A stretch of DNA of 63,185 nucleotides from Lingula anatina (lineage: Eukaryota; Brachiopoda; Lingulata; Lingulida; Lingulidae): contig NW_019775258.1 of the NCBI RefSeq assembly GCF_001039355.2, positions 33,518-96,702 of the forward strand. The letters run 5' to 3'. The translations under genes were made by a program, and so were the position numbers. Below the pieces are notes generated by a model. It saw only the letters and a list, made by a program, of their open reading frames with translations, did not search any database and was not told the DNA's origin. Shown piece by piece: positions 49,817 through 60,610 of this stretch. How positions within the stretch are numbered: the first letter of the stretch is position 1; each line of letters begins with the position of its first letter.

Positions 49817-50066
49817 TATTGATGTGTATGGCCTTTATTCAAGTTTTACTTGCCCAATTTGTTTATTTTTATCAATTGTAAATTTTTTTCAGTACAGCTG
49901 CAAGCGTGAAATAATATGGTGCACTGACTGCTTATTGAAGGTTATATATTATTGCATATTAGTAAGTAATATTGTGTCATATATTTCAGCTCCCAAAGAT
50001 CGCTGCCCATCTAGGTGGAGAAGATTAATAAATCTTCTCACGTCTTGCTTCAGAACAAGAACATAA
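47385..50066 (+). CDS. Seven-exon small gene, unknown protein of about 140 aa
   Basis: Coding exons are 47385-47402, 47931-48057, 48299-48337, 49038-49097, 49381-49434, 49669-49716 and 49990-50066. Total 423 bp, 140 codons plus TAA, with every junction in phase (first intron phase 0, the rest phase 1). Donors are mostly gtaag; the second is a weaker gtgctt. Residues include YHPGSGWTWEPEPFRNRC near the start, then an acidic, Lys-rich middle and a basic Cys/Trp end (CPSRWRRLINLL). No signal peptide or known domain is recognised. The ATG has A at -3; the frame is also open upstream to 47226, so the start could be earlier. An AATAAA lies at 50512. Confidence 0.68.
48725..48785 (+). pseudogene. 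Decayed duplicate exon inside the small gene
   Basis: After a good acceptor (atttcag) the sequence ctgataccaacattagtaac resembles exon 4 (gtgacaccaaagaag...), and the following bases tggaatctcagtaaaataat match the intron after exon 4 (tggaatctaagtaaaataat). The donor has become ataag and the frame has a stop. It is a dead member of the tandem exon series. Confidence 0.65.
48830..48925. repeat. CA-rich intronic repeat
   Basis: Degenerate CA/TG-rich tract (cacatgtgcgtgcacacata and similar) inside an intron. A shorter relative follows exon 4 at about 49150-49200, as expected if intron and exon were duplicated together. Confidence 0.7.
49780..49812. repeat. (CA)n microsatellite in intron 6
   Basis: A pure CA run of about 33 bp, located between exon 6 and the last exon of the small gene. 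Confidence 0.9.
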
Positions 50067-50067
50067 T

Positions 50068-50116
50068 GGTTGTTATTATTATTATTATTATTATTATTGT
50101 TTTTGTTGTTGTTGTT
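50068..50116. repeat. (TTA)n(GTT)n tract
   Basis: Trinucleotide repeats immediately downstream of the stop codon, likely in the 3' untranslated region. Confidence 0.9.
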
Positions 50117-50435
50117 AAGTAAATCTAATCACTCTAGATATTTAGAAATGAGGAAAATTTGACAGTGTTTTAAAAAAGAACAGATTCATATTATAGTCAC
50201 AGTCATATAGTCACAGTCATAAGGGAGTTCTTTCGTTTGTTTCCTTGTTTTGATGGCATCATAACTAAGTGAACTTTCAGTTTTTAAGAGGCACACTATG
50301 TCAAACAGCTGATAAAACCTGTACAGTAATTATATGATAGCAGCCGGGAGCTGCTGGTTGTAGAGTTACTGTCAGCATCTTTTTATAGCTAATAACTAAA
50401 TTAGATTTTAATATTTTCAATTTTTTATTTTTCAG

Positions 50436-50524
50436 GAATGTCAGTGCAGAACTCTAACTGCCTCTGTAGCAGTCAGTTAAAAAGCTTTAAAGGACATTCT
50501 GTTAATTTTACAATAAAATATTAA
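50436..50524 (+). other. Possible alternative last exon with AATAAA
   Basis: Acceptor atttttcag is followed by a frame that would join exon 6 in phase 1 and read GMSVQNSNCLCSSQLKSFKG to a TAA at 50522-50524. AATAAA (50512-50517) lies inside its end. It could instead be 3' UTR of the main form. Transcript data would decide. Confidence 0.4.
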
Positions 50525-50569
50525 TTTTGTGTAATCAAATGCGTTTTGTTTTTCTTTCTTTTCTTAATT

Positions 50570-52330
50570 GAGGGGTAGTGATCACGGTTCAAGGGAAATA
50601 TAATCATTTATTTACAAATCACAGTTAATAAAGCTTCATATCTCATAGATAATGTGAGTTAAAAATCCTAAATATCATGAACCACCAAGTACAGTACTTC
50701 ATTTCACAAAGGGCAACATAACAAAAACCGCATTTACGTGTCATGGGATAGACTTCACGGATCACACTAAATAATAGTAGAATGTTTGACGCATCTCGGG
50801 TAAATAAAAAGTGGCTTTCATGGGTTACAAATACACCCTAATTAAAGTTTGAAAATGCATAATAATAGTGAATGATTCTTAAATAAATTGACTGGTTAGT
50901 GCTGAGGGAACACATTCGCACCCTGCTAAGTGTGACACGGTTGTGAAAGGGTTAACCCCCCCTCCCGTCTCGCCCCTATTCCAGCTTCTCACCCTAAGCT
51001 TCAGAGATAAATTGAAACAAACATCTACACTGTGGCATACCCTTGCGTTTCCAGTTACTTGAAACGACAAGGGTTAATTGCTATTAAGATCTGAAGTTCA
51101 GGGTGCGGCTCCTACACCTGTGTATCAAAACTATCGTTGGCAGGTTCATCTTCTGCCGGGAGTTGAACAGTTAACGTGGTCAGCAAATTGTGAGGGAGAG
51201 ACAGATGGCATAGAGAATTATCTTGTTGTCTGCAAAGTGCTACACAGTGAAACTGGAAAAATGGGCTATTTTTACACTCTTCTCAAAGATTGTAATAGAC
51301 TCTGATTATAGCAGCCCCACGCTTTCTTTGTATTTTGCGATTCAATGGATACTTCTCTCTCTCGTCCGCCTCTCCCTAAAATGTTCCACTCCGGAAAAAA
51401 TGCTATGGGCGGATTGTACAGGCAATTGACCTACATTCTCCACTGCAGTTATTGGCGCTAGTTTAACAATGTTATGACTTGGACGTGAAAACGTGATTCA
51501 CGCCTGTGATATGAAGGTTTATAAATTTATATAAATGAATTCATAAACAAGGCATGTCGATCAAATGATTGGAAAGTTGTGAGGGTAATGAGACATTGCT
51601 TTTTAAAAAAATTAAAAAAATCTGTACAAAATTTAAAAAACAAAAAAATGCATTTTTCTCTTTTATGCAAATTAGATTGCCTGTAGTAATATAAGGCTGT
51701 CCGGAAGTGATGTTCACATCAGAGATTTCAAATAGTGATGAGCTTGATCACCTATCTTAATTTTTATTATTTGATAAAGATAACATAATTGAAAACTTCC
51801 AATGTAATTTTTCTCGAGAAATATAAAACATCTCATTATAAATCAAAGATCGACCCACCCTTCGGAAGAATTTCGTAACAGACAGAAGGCTGAGAAGAGC
51901 TTCTAGTCGTGAGCCCCGGTACATCTGCATGCTCCCCCCCCCTCCCCCCTCCGTCCATTCCCTCGGGAGCTACTGTGAAGGTCACATTTATTAATGTGTC
52001 CAGATGTTTAGGGTGCTTTAAAAAATTATATAACTTCAGGGTTTTGAGAAAAAGTATTTTGGGGGGTAGGGGGTATGATTTAAAGTTATAGGCCTACATC
52101 TTCAAGAATTTTTTAGTCTGCTGATTGTATCGGATGGCGGCATAGTACGCTCAGGTTGATCACATGTTCAGACAAACACGCACTTGACCATAACAAGTGA
52201 CGTAAATCATGTTTCTTTTTTTTTTGGGGGGGGGGTAGGATATGGGTGTAATTGTATCAATGGCGTGTTTTGAAATATTTCTAACACAAATGCGTCGTGT
52301 ACATTTTCATTCCAGTAAATGTAAACGAAA
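50570..52330. other. Single-copy stretch without recognised gene
   Basis: Short frames (for example 51078-51305) show no domain. A C-rich run lies at 51933-51950 and a T/G homopolymer pair at 52217-52238. I cannot support any gene. Confidence 0.4.
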
Positions 52331-52336
52331 TTTTAC

Positions 52337-52487
52337 CTATCAGATAATGATAATACTTGAGTAAATAATGCGTCCAAAATATCCTGCCATCTCCCCATGA
52401 ATCATATCGAACCAACACTCTAGAAAGAGATGTCACTTCTTCATCAGTTCTGAGTGACCAGGGAGTGGATGCGAGGCGGTCCAGATA
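52337..52487 (-). CDS. Putative exon with STPWSLRTDEE segment
   Basis: An acceptor (atacttag) and donor (gtaaaa) enclose 50 open codons containing YLDRLASTPWSLRTDEEVTS. The copy-1 and copy-2 equivalents (about 6690-6765 and 26530-26605) keep STPWSLRTEE-MTSLS before a stop. Conservation is concentrated in this peptide. A faint resemblance to the SPW..DTD region of IL-17 cytokines was noted but is too weak to name. It lies 3' of the stop in exon C, so it would belong to a separate gene or transcript. Confidence 0.3.
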
Positions 52488-52849
52488 CTAAGTATACGAA
52501 TATATAAGTTTCAAGCGAGTTAGTACAACGTTGTAAGATACTAGTGTTATGTATTTGATGATAACTTATTTGTGATTTATTTTTAATGCCTTAACGTTTT
52601 AAACTGGTTTTGAAAATAACCCAATATTTTCCCCATTTTGCCTTCCCCACTTTTCCCCAGCTCTTCATATCCCATGACAGTTGCACTTCATGTAAACTAT
52701 TCTGAACTCCGTTGGTAGATGTAGTCTTAGCAGTAAACGTTTGTCGTGTGGTGTTTTATTCTTTTTGCTATAGGAGACAGTATATGTAGGAAAATAGGTA
52801 GTTATTGAACTTGTTAGCAAATATCTTAAAGACATTCTTTATCCAGTTC

Positions 52850-52995
52850 AAATTTATGACAAATTGGCAATATTACAGCAAATGATAATGTTTTTACTTA
52901 TGTCTTGTGAGCTATGATATGAAAATGTGTTCTTTTATCCAGTGAAAAGTTATGCCAAATTGATAATATTAAACTGAATAATAATATTTGCAAAT
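52850..52995. repeat. Two-unit tandem repeat, about 85 bp
   Basis: Matching words atccagttcaaatttatgac and atccagtgaaaagttatgcc start two diverged units with aaattg.taatatta following. It is one of several small tandem duplications in this paralog. Confidence 0.5.
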
Positions 52996-53380
52996 GTCAA
53001 TTTTAAGTTTCTTGTTTTATAGCACTTTGAGTTCAGCATATAAAATAAGTTCAGTCTTTTCAAATTCATGGGTTTTTAATTTTAATTCAAAGGCACATAT
53101 TGCGCGTTACACCTTTACCAAGAAAATAACATCCTGAGAAATTCAACAATTTCACTTTATCCCCAAAGCGCACTCTTATCCAACACCATTGACAAAAGTA
53201 TGATACATAAAATTTGATAAAAAATCTGGTTGTTATATGTCGTACTCCGTTACGTCCCAGTGTGGTTTACAATAGATAAGAAAACTTTGTCGTGTTGTAA
53301 ATTTCAAATTTTTGCCGCCGTGAGTGAAATTGGCCATTCACTATTTTTCATTATGAGAGAGACTTGCTAGAAATAAGTTT

Positions 53381-53640
53381 ATGGATCGTAAAGCTGTGGA
53401 CTGTTTTGGATACCGTATACCTTGCATTTTGATGATTTGTTGTAAAAATTTCTAATTAAAATAAATGGCTTTATGGAGCGTATTGCTGTGAACTGCTTTG
53501 GATATCGTATACGTTGCATTTTGATGATTTGTTGTTAGAATTTCAAGGAAAATTTAATGACCTTATGCATCGTATTGCTGTGAACTGTTCTGGTTATTGT
53601 ATATCTTGGTGATTTATTGTTGAAATTTCTAGGAAAATTA
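53381..53640. repeat. 92-bp tandem repeat, three units
   Basis: The word gctgtg.actg recurs at 53393, 53485 and 53577. Each unit includes ttttgatgatttgttgt-type sequence, shortened in the third. No ORF is supported. Confidence 0.85.
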
Positions 53641-53827
53641 AATATTAGCTACATATGGGACCAGCACTTACTATGTGCCTTTGCTTTACTTTAAACGCCC
53701 AGATAAGAGATTAGAAAACTTAATTTCATAAGCTTGTTCTTGTTAATGATCCAATTTTCTGATGTCCAGGTTCGTAGTATGTACACCACGACTTTCGTAA
53801 AAATGTAACTGGACGATGATGTCTCTT

Positions 53828-54187
53828 AAACAAATCTAGATTCTGTGTAAAGATGAAAATTGATACTATATTTCAAAATCTGCTCAACTTTGAAAAAACC
53901 CTCTTATTGATCAACATGTGAAAATTGTATACTCTCTGCATGTGCAATGTGAGGTTCATTCATATTCTATTAATAGCAAAACATTTGTCACAAGAGTAAA
54001 TAAACAAATCTAGATTCTGTGTAAAGATAAAAGAATTACTGACAATATTTTTTTTTTAATCTGCTCAACTTTGAATATTGTCTCTTACTTTTTACGTCGA
54101 TCAGCAGGTGCAAACATGTTTACTCTCTACATGTGCTGTGTGAGGTCAATTTATGTTCAGTAAATAGCAAAACATTTGTCACGAGAG
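53828..54187. repeat. 174-bp tandem duplication
   Basis: aaacaaatctagattctgtg begins at 53828 and 54002. Both units end in agcaaaacatttgtcac.agag. Confidence 0.85.
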
Positions 54188-54819
54188 TTGTAAAATTGCT
54201 CATGATCGTTGGTACTTAGTTATTGAAATAATTCTTATAATACCGTATGGTTAGAAACAGAGAAGAAATCAACGTCGGATCCCAAACATGTAAATGTGGT
54301 CAAATTGTAAAATGCTCGGCAATTTGTGGCATTAAGTGTTAGTCCAGAATGGGGTTCCTTTTCGATTTTCTGAGGTTAAAGGTGGGGTGGATACCAGATC
54401 CGGCGTTGTTTTTTAAAGGAAAGTTTTTTCTGAAATATTCTCTTTAATATTAATGAGATCAAACATAGGTAGTTTAGTTGATAGTTTTATTTGTAAAATC
54501 AAATATGTTGAATTTGCTACATTTTTGTGTGAGTCCTAATGCAGATATCGATAACTTTGTCTATATTAATATATTCAAACATTCAAAACTTTTTTCAGAA
54601 ATGTAGTCGCACAAATCAATGTTTTAAGATGGTTGAATTTACATGCATATATGGAATGGAAATTTGTTTTGGTCTTAATAAAGAAATACCAAAATTTTCC
54701 AATGCGTTGTAGTATTTTCATGTTCATTGGTACCCACGGGTTGGGGTTCACTTTCTTGCTCGCGTACTTGGATATCACTTAGTAATTTCCAAGGACTTTT
54801 TAAAAGTCCGAGTTTGGGG

Positions 54820-55042
54820 TAAAGTCCGAGTTTGGGGGTTCGATTCCTGGCTAGGGTACTTGGAAATAAGAGGGACTTATAATTTGTTTTTCTTTTGGTT
54901 ACTATAAGAAGAAAGTCTACCCGGGGAGGGTGGGTGGGAACAGTTAGAGGAGTAGGTAACGCGCTTGCCTCAGAGACAGAAGGTTGCAGGTTCGATTCCT
55001 GGCGCTCCTGGGTCCCAGCAAATTACCTTTTGCAAAAATAAA
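54820..55042 (+). repeat. tRNA-derived SINE-like block (third paralog)
   Basis: It differs from the block at 9004-9224 by only about 8 bases plus small end changes, although flanking DNA is only patchily alignable. It contains ggttcgattcctggc and gcaggttcgattcctggc B-box motifs. Just upstream, an 18-bp word (aaagtccgagtttggggt) is tandemly doubled. Recent gene conversion, reinsertion at the same site, or constraint could each explain this conservation. Confidence 0.6.
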
Positions 55043-56888
55043 CCCAAATAAAGAATTTCGACTTCTACAAAACAGTTCTACGAATACAGAATAGTAAGAG
55101 GAGTCGGTGGTTCTGTAGTTAAGGAAAATAACTTTTATTTTGTTCATAAAATAATATAGGGCATTTATTATTGCACAAATGCATACAAAAAGTAACAGCA
55201 TTGTTTTGACAAAATATTATAAAACTTCGAATATCCTTTTTCTTCTACATTAATGGCAATTTCATAAAACGTACTATGAAATGTGAATTAAGCTTTTATA
55301 TACAAACAAAACTGGTTCTCTAACTAAAACATGCCGAGATTCTATGCATTTTGAACATTTCTACTTGACCGGCGTAGCCTTTTGATTTATAAAGGAATTC
55401 AGAAATATTATGATAGACATAATACCAACACGATTAACCAAAACAAAAATGTTTGTCTAAATTCACTGGTGTGATCGATATAGAAAATTCAATATGCATA
55501 GAACCTAATCCTATCCCGACACATGTTCCCACATGGAAGCACTATGTCGTCTTGCTGATGTTCACAAAACAAAAATAGGTAGTCAAAATAATCAAACTAA
55601 AAAAAAACTAAGTACAAGGCCAACCTTCAACAAGGTGCTGATCTACACACTTTTGGATAAAAATTCTGAAAGAATGACAATTGTTCATATTTGTTTAAAG
55701 AAGCAAAATACTATAAAAAAGTAATTTTGTATGATAATTCGATGAATTTTCAAAGAATTGTCAAAAGAACCGCTAGCCTAAATTTAAGTAAATTTACGAA
55801 AAATGCTTATTTATTTATTAAAACTTTTCGCTTTAAATTGTAACATATTTTATTTTGAGTGTATTCTTTGAGTGGTCATTATTCTAAAAAATCGGCTTTG
55901 TGACAGCTATATTATTGATTCGAATTTGTCAAGAATTTGTCAAAAATTCAGAATGTTAAAGTTTCTGATGAATGTCAGTCCTACATAAACCCCTTTATGA
56001 AGATAATATAGCGAAATAAAACATTATCTTTGATTATTGTAATCTACCACGACTACAATAACAAGTGCATATTAATTTCGAGAATTCTAAAGCCAGGGTG
56101 ACTTTTGACCCCCTCCCATCACTGACAATGTGGCCTGTCACATCAGACACTCGATATTTTAATAAACACCAAGTTTGTTTTTATATGAGTCACAATCGCA
56201 CATTCAAACTTTTAAAAGATCGTTTCAATATGTATGGGCAGCTCTGCAATACTGATGACACATCTGCCAATTTCATAATGCTGCAATTTCTGGTATGTTC
56301 TTATTCAAATTACAGCGACTTATTATCATTATTATTTTTTTTTAATTATTTGTAGATGTACGTCTCTTTTTCTCTCAAAATGAACACACAGTTTAACCTC
56401 CAAAGGTTTCCATAAATGCATTTAACGCGGTTGTGAGGTTTTCTTTCTTCTAAAAAATTAGCATCACCAAAAAAGATATTAAGATTCAATTTTGAATAAA
56501 CACTTGTTCAGGGTGAAATGTCAAATTGCAGATTTGCCCTCACAAATATTTTACCATCAACTAGAAAACTGATCATCCCACGTGTAGCAAAGTACTCTTC
56601 CTGAAAACTTGGTGATAATTTGACAATAACTACAACCGATTTAGTACATCAATACAGCAAGTCACTTTTTGCATTAGCAATATTTATATCAAATGAGGAC
56701 TTTAAAAAGGCGTTTTCAGATTAGAGACCCGAAGTGTACCTCTCTTTAAACCAAATGCACTAGCAAATTACCATTAAAACACCACGAGCGGGAAGAGTAC
56801 TGTACAACAACTTGGTAACATACATACACGTACATATGTACAATAGCAAACCAGCGACATACAGGGCTGACGCTTAGTATAGAAATAG

Positions 56889-57031
56889 ACGGCGTTCACA
56901 ACCAGTTGATCCGTGGGCTATCTAGTCCACGCGCACCGTCCCAGAAGGGGCGAGCAATTGAATCTAGGCTTGCTTACAAGTAAGGCTTTCTATTTGATAG
57001 TCTGCAGATTAACTAGTTGTGAACGTGGCCT
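56889..57031. mobile_element. MITE-like inverted-repeat element
   Basis: ggcgttcacaaccagttgatc at the left faces gattaactagttgtgaacgt at the right. About 143 bp, no ORF. The target duplication is not clear. The inner word agtccacg also appears in the element at 58496, suggesting related families. Confidence 0.6.
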
Positions 57032-57168
57032 TAGTCTTTTTTAAATCAGACGTTTCGTGAAAAAAATACTTCCTACATCCGACTTTTCATTTGATACACC
57101 TTCTGATGGAGTACAACAACACAAAGCAAACATTACACTTCATATTAAATGTTAACCCTGCAAATTTA

Positions 57169-57293
57169 CTACATGTAGCAGACGAACTCTGCCATGCGAC
57201 ATGTAATCTTGACATGGATGCAGCCGCTGTGGAACACGAGTCTGACGTCATTGATGGAGAACGTATTCAGTCTTCTCGTGCACGGTTGAGTCA
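57169..57293 (-). CDS. Putative terminal exon (exon C), third paralog
   Basis: After the acceptor ttaatttcag the frame has two leading bases and then 40 codons to TAG, including INDVRLVFHSGCIHVKITC. Its entry phase matches the exit phase of exon A (58071-58331), so the two can splice directly. Conservation of the acceptor and of the CIHVKI segment across three paralogs supports a real coding exon. Several cysteines suggest a secreted or disulfide-bonded protein, but no family is recognised. Confidence 0.5.
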
Positions 57294-57422
57294 CTGAAAT
57301 TAAACAAAAAACACTTTACAAAACGATCTCTACGGGTTGTTTTCATAAAGCAGTTTTAAATATAATGAACCCGATTTCGATAGTAATATTCAACAAATCG
57401 TTTTTCAACTTCTAATTTATAC

Positions 57423-57424
<2 letters not shown>

Positions 57425-57479
<55 letters not shown>
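57425..57479. repeat. (AT)n microsatellite
   Basis: Pure AT tract of 55 bp. Confidence 0.95.
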
Positions 57480-57480
<1 letters not shown>

Positions 57481-58070
57481 TGAGGTATATTTTATGTAAT
57501 CATGGACGTTAAAACAATACCATTTCTATTATTTTACATCATGTTCACACTGTAACCCGACAATATTCTGTGTCTTTAGAATTACATTTCAGTGAGGCTA
57601 GAAAAAGATACTGGTGCTCGGATTACGTATAAGTTTCAAGTGAAAAATATTAAAATAAACTATTTCAAGGAGGTATTAAAATAAAAATTTACGAGATCTT
57701 TGAGAGAAGAACAACATAATCACGACATGCACACACTGGCGGGTAGGGGTTTGCCGGTAGTGGATTTTGAATGTTTCAAAATCAAATCGGGATCTACAAA
57801 TGAATTTACCTGCTAAAAATGTCTCACATTGTTGAAGACGGAAGACGCGTTCACAGCTGGAGCAAACCTATCACCACCTGTTTACTGGCAAATGTATTCC
57901 ATTTGAAAAGAAGAACAGAAAATAAACTATTTAAGCGTCAAGTTTAATTTGGACTTTGGAAGGAATATATTGGTGACGTCAAGACAAAATGTCCCCATGC
58001 ACCATTTTTTGACAGATATCATTAACGCCAAATAACAAATGTTATTTTCAATCATCTATACAGTACTTAC

Positions 58071-58331
58071 AACAGTTCGATGCCAATTTCAGTCCCAGAT
58101 TTTCGACCAAGTCGTGGAAACTATAGCAATGTAACACAAGGCTGCTTTCTTGTTCATCTTCTACTGACCTTGGTCCTTTCTGAACGCCTCTCACCAAAAT
58201 GCTCATCTGGATTACATAATAATGTACAGTTGACCACCTTCCGTACAGAAACCTCGATTTCAACTTTTGCCTTGGTTGTATTGACATAGTGCAATAATGC
58301 CCCTCCATCCCTGGGAGGTGACTCAAGTTTG
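58071..58331 (-). CDS. Putative internal exon (exon A), third paralog
   Basis: A 261-bp exon lies between acceptor gatttcag and donor gtaagt. One frame stays open throughout (two leading bases, 86 codons, one trailing base) and includes LKSRFLYGRWSTVHYYVIQM and ILVRGVQKGPRSVED. Homologous splice sites occur in both young copies. Entry and exit are both phase 1. A second overlapping frame is also open (58154-58486), which lowers certainty. Function and family are unknown; upstream exons were not found. Confidence 0.5.
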
Positions 58332-58495
58332 CTGAAATCATAAAGGCAAAAATAGTTTAAAATTATCTGATTTTTTCCCCACAACATTTGTGATATGAAA
58401 TGTTCAATATACACGAGTGCCCCCTGTACTCTCCGTGTCTTTGTGTTAAACACATGGGGTAGGGAAATTACCCCCACCCCCAGCACAGTGTGTAA

Positions 58496-58670
58496 GGCTG
58501 CATTCAGACCAGCAGATTAACTAGTCCACGGGCCAAATATGACGACCGACTAAAAAGCTAGCCGTCTAAACAACTATTAGACACTGAATAGAGTCCCCGT
58601 GGGGAAGTATTCAAGTGGCTCGGCCATATTCGACTCGTGGACTAGTTAGTCCACTGTTCTGAATGCTGCT
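58496..58670. mobile_element. MITE with TAA target duplication
   Basis: The left end ggctgcattcagaccagcag and, in complement, the right end agcagcattcagaacagtgg are inverted repeats. TAA flanks both sides (58493-58495 and 58671-58673). 175 bp, no ORF. A 3-bp TWA target fits PIF/Harbinger-type elements. Confidence 0.75.
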
Positions 58671-59627
58671 TAAGTATCACAGAAGAAGGCATTCACTAGT
58701 GAGGTGCAATGTCATGATTTACATAAATTTTAGCCGAAGAGATCCGAGTAAAACAGACATAGAAATAGAACGCCATTTCTGTCATATACGCAATACACTG
58801 CCCTGTTGCAAATAAAATTTTGTGAGTTTTCTAAGTCACAAGACACCCATCCTGTCTATTTCACCATGGCTGGTTACTCAGGGCAACAACAAAATAATTT
58901 TTTAGCATGATTTAGCAGTTATAATTTGGGCAACAGATGTGTTGGCCAGTGATATGATGCCCAAAAGTTACCACACAATTCCTTCCAAGACGAAAAGAAA
59001 TAACCAAAATTACACGATTGCCCATAATTGGGAAACCTTGACCTATGCAGTAATTGGCATGACCTAACGAAAATATCAAAAACGAAAAGAAAAGAAACTA
59101 GGAAATAAATAAAAATGAGCAAAAATGACCAAACACTGATACAATATTGTACTTGTGTCTGAAATTAATGCTAGTAAGTGAAATTGCAGTGGAAATTTGG
59201 TAGAGCTGGTGAATTATTTAGATAAAAGAGAAAAGTCAGCAAAGAATAAATAGAAAAACATGAAAAATAATGAAAAAAATGTTGCAGACATTCTGATGTA
59301 GTTTGATTATTTGGTAAATGGGAAGACGTGTAGCAACTGACAATTTTGGGATCATTTAAAGGTACTGCAGGCGAATCTAAAAAAATTATATAAAAAAGTC
59401 TCCTCACATCAAGCATTAGAAAAAATGATGAAATAATAATAATGTTTTCAAGTTTTTAATACATTTGAAGTTAACCGATTGGAACAGACACGTAGCAGAA
59501 ACTTAAAGAAAAAGCATACACAGTTACCGGTAATCATCAAAATTAATATTTAACTAGAGGATCAGAGAGGCGATACCGCCTCCGGATATTGTACCACCAG
59601 CTGGAGTAAGTGCATTCGAATGGAACC

Positions 59628-59656
59628 CCCCCCCCCCAAAAAAAAAAAAAAAAAGG
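59628..59656. repeat. Poly-C/poly-A homopolymer junction
   Basis: A C run is followed directly by an A run. It is low complexity and error-prone; the frame across it is unreliable. Confidence 0.9.
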
Positions 59657-59845
59657 AACACCACAACCAGTCTTGTCCTTGACAAGCTCTATGCAATAAA
59701 CAAGAATTCTCAAAGTATGAAAAAAAAATCGAAAAAATATAACATACATGGCCTGTATTTTCCTAACATTGATCACTCCTGTGATTTTCTGGACGATAGG
59801 CCCATTGGTTTTCCTTGAAATGAGTTATCAGTGTTGCATATATGC

Positions 59846-60610
59846 TGACAAAAGAGGGGCAACTCTGGGCATATCTCTGCTAGTTTTGAAGATGTGAGGG
59901 GCAAGAAAATATGCAAAGTTCAGTTCATGATGAAAAAGTAGGTCAATTTCAAGGTCACAGTATATGACTTTCTATTCAAGTTCAATAGTAACTATGGGCA
60001 TTTCCTTGCCAATTTTGGAAATGTAAAGGCCAGAAAACATGCAAAGTACAGTTCATCATAAAAAGTAGGTCAAAGGTCAATTTCAATGGCACAGTTAGAT
60101 TGCCAGTATATGACTTCCTATTTAGGTTCAATAGTAACTATGGGCTTATCTCTGCCAGTTTTCAAGATATAAGGGAGAGAAATTTTTCAAAGTTCAGTTC
60201 ATGGTGAAAAGTAGGTCAAAGGTCAATTTCAAGGTCACAGTTAGATTGCCAGTATATGACTTCCCACTCAAGTTCAACAGTAACTATGGATGTATCTCTG
60301 CCAGTTTTAGAGATATAAGGGCTGGAAAATTTGCAAAGTTCAGTTCATGGTGAAACTTAGGTCAAATGTCAATTTCAGGATCACAGTTAGATTGCCATTA
60401 TATGACTTCCTATTCAAGTTCAATGGTAACTATGGGCGTATCTTTGCCAGTTTTGGAGATATAAAGATCAGAAAACTTGCAAAGTGCAGTTCATCATGAA
60501 AAGTAGGTCAAAGGTCAATTTCAAGGTCACAGTTAGATTACCAGTATATGACTTCCTATTCAAGTTCAAAAGTAACTATGGGCATATCTCTGCTAATTTT
60601 TGAGTATTTC
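59846..60610. repeat. 146-bp tandem repeats with DR1-like motifs
   Basis: Five units are phased on aggtca at 59940, 60067, 60213, 60359 and 60505, with spacing of 146 except the first (127, owing to deletions). Most units carry aggtcaaaggtca, then tttcaaggtcac. The first matches the DR1 direct repeat (RXR/PPAR/HNF4-type) and the second the extended half-site tcaaggtca (ERR/NR5A-type). Binding is inference. Units also share ttcagttcatgatgaaaa and cagtatatgacttcctatt. Confidence 0.85.

Larger units (their letters stand above)
52380..58490. repeat. Diverged third paralog of the duplicated block
   Basis: Collinear patches match copy 1: 52425 with 6695 (gagatgtcacttcttcag), 52620 with 6900 (ccaatattttcccca), 54820 with 9004, 55330 with 9610, 57205 with 12025 and 58140 with 13560. 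Between patches the sequence is diverged and shortened (6.1 kb against 7.1 kb). It therefore predates the near-identical pair. Exon-like segments are better preserved here. Confidence 0.8.

Noticed and set aside
52337-52487. IL-17-like cytokine exon
   Set aside because: Only a short SPW/DE resemblance was seen, with no conserved cysteine pattern.
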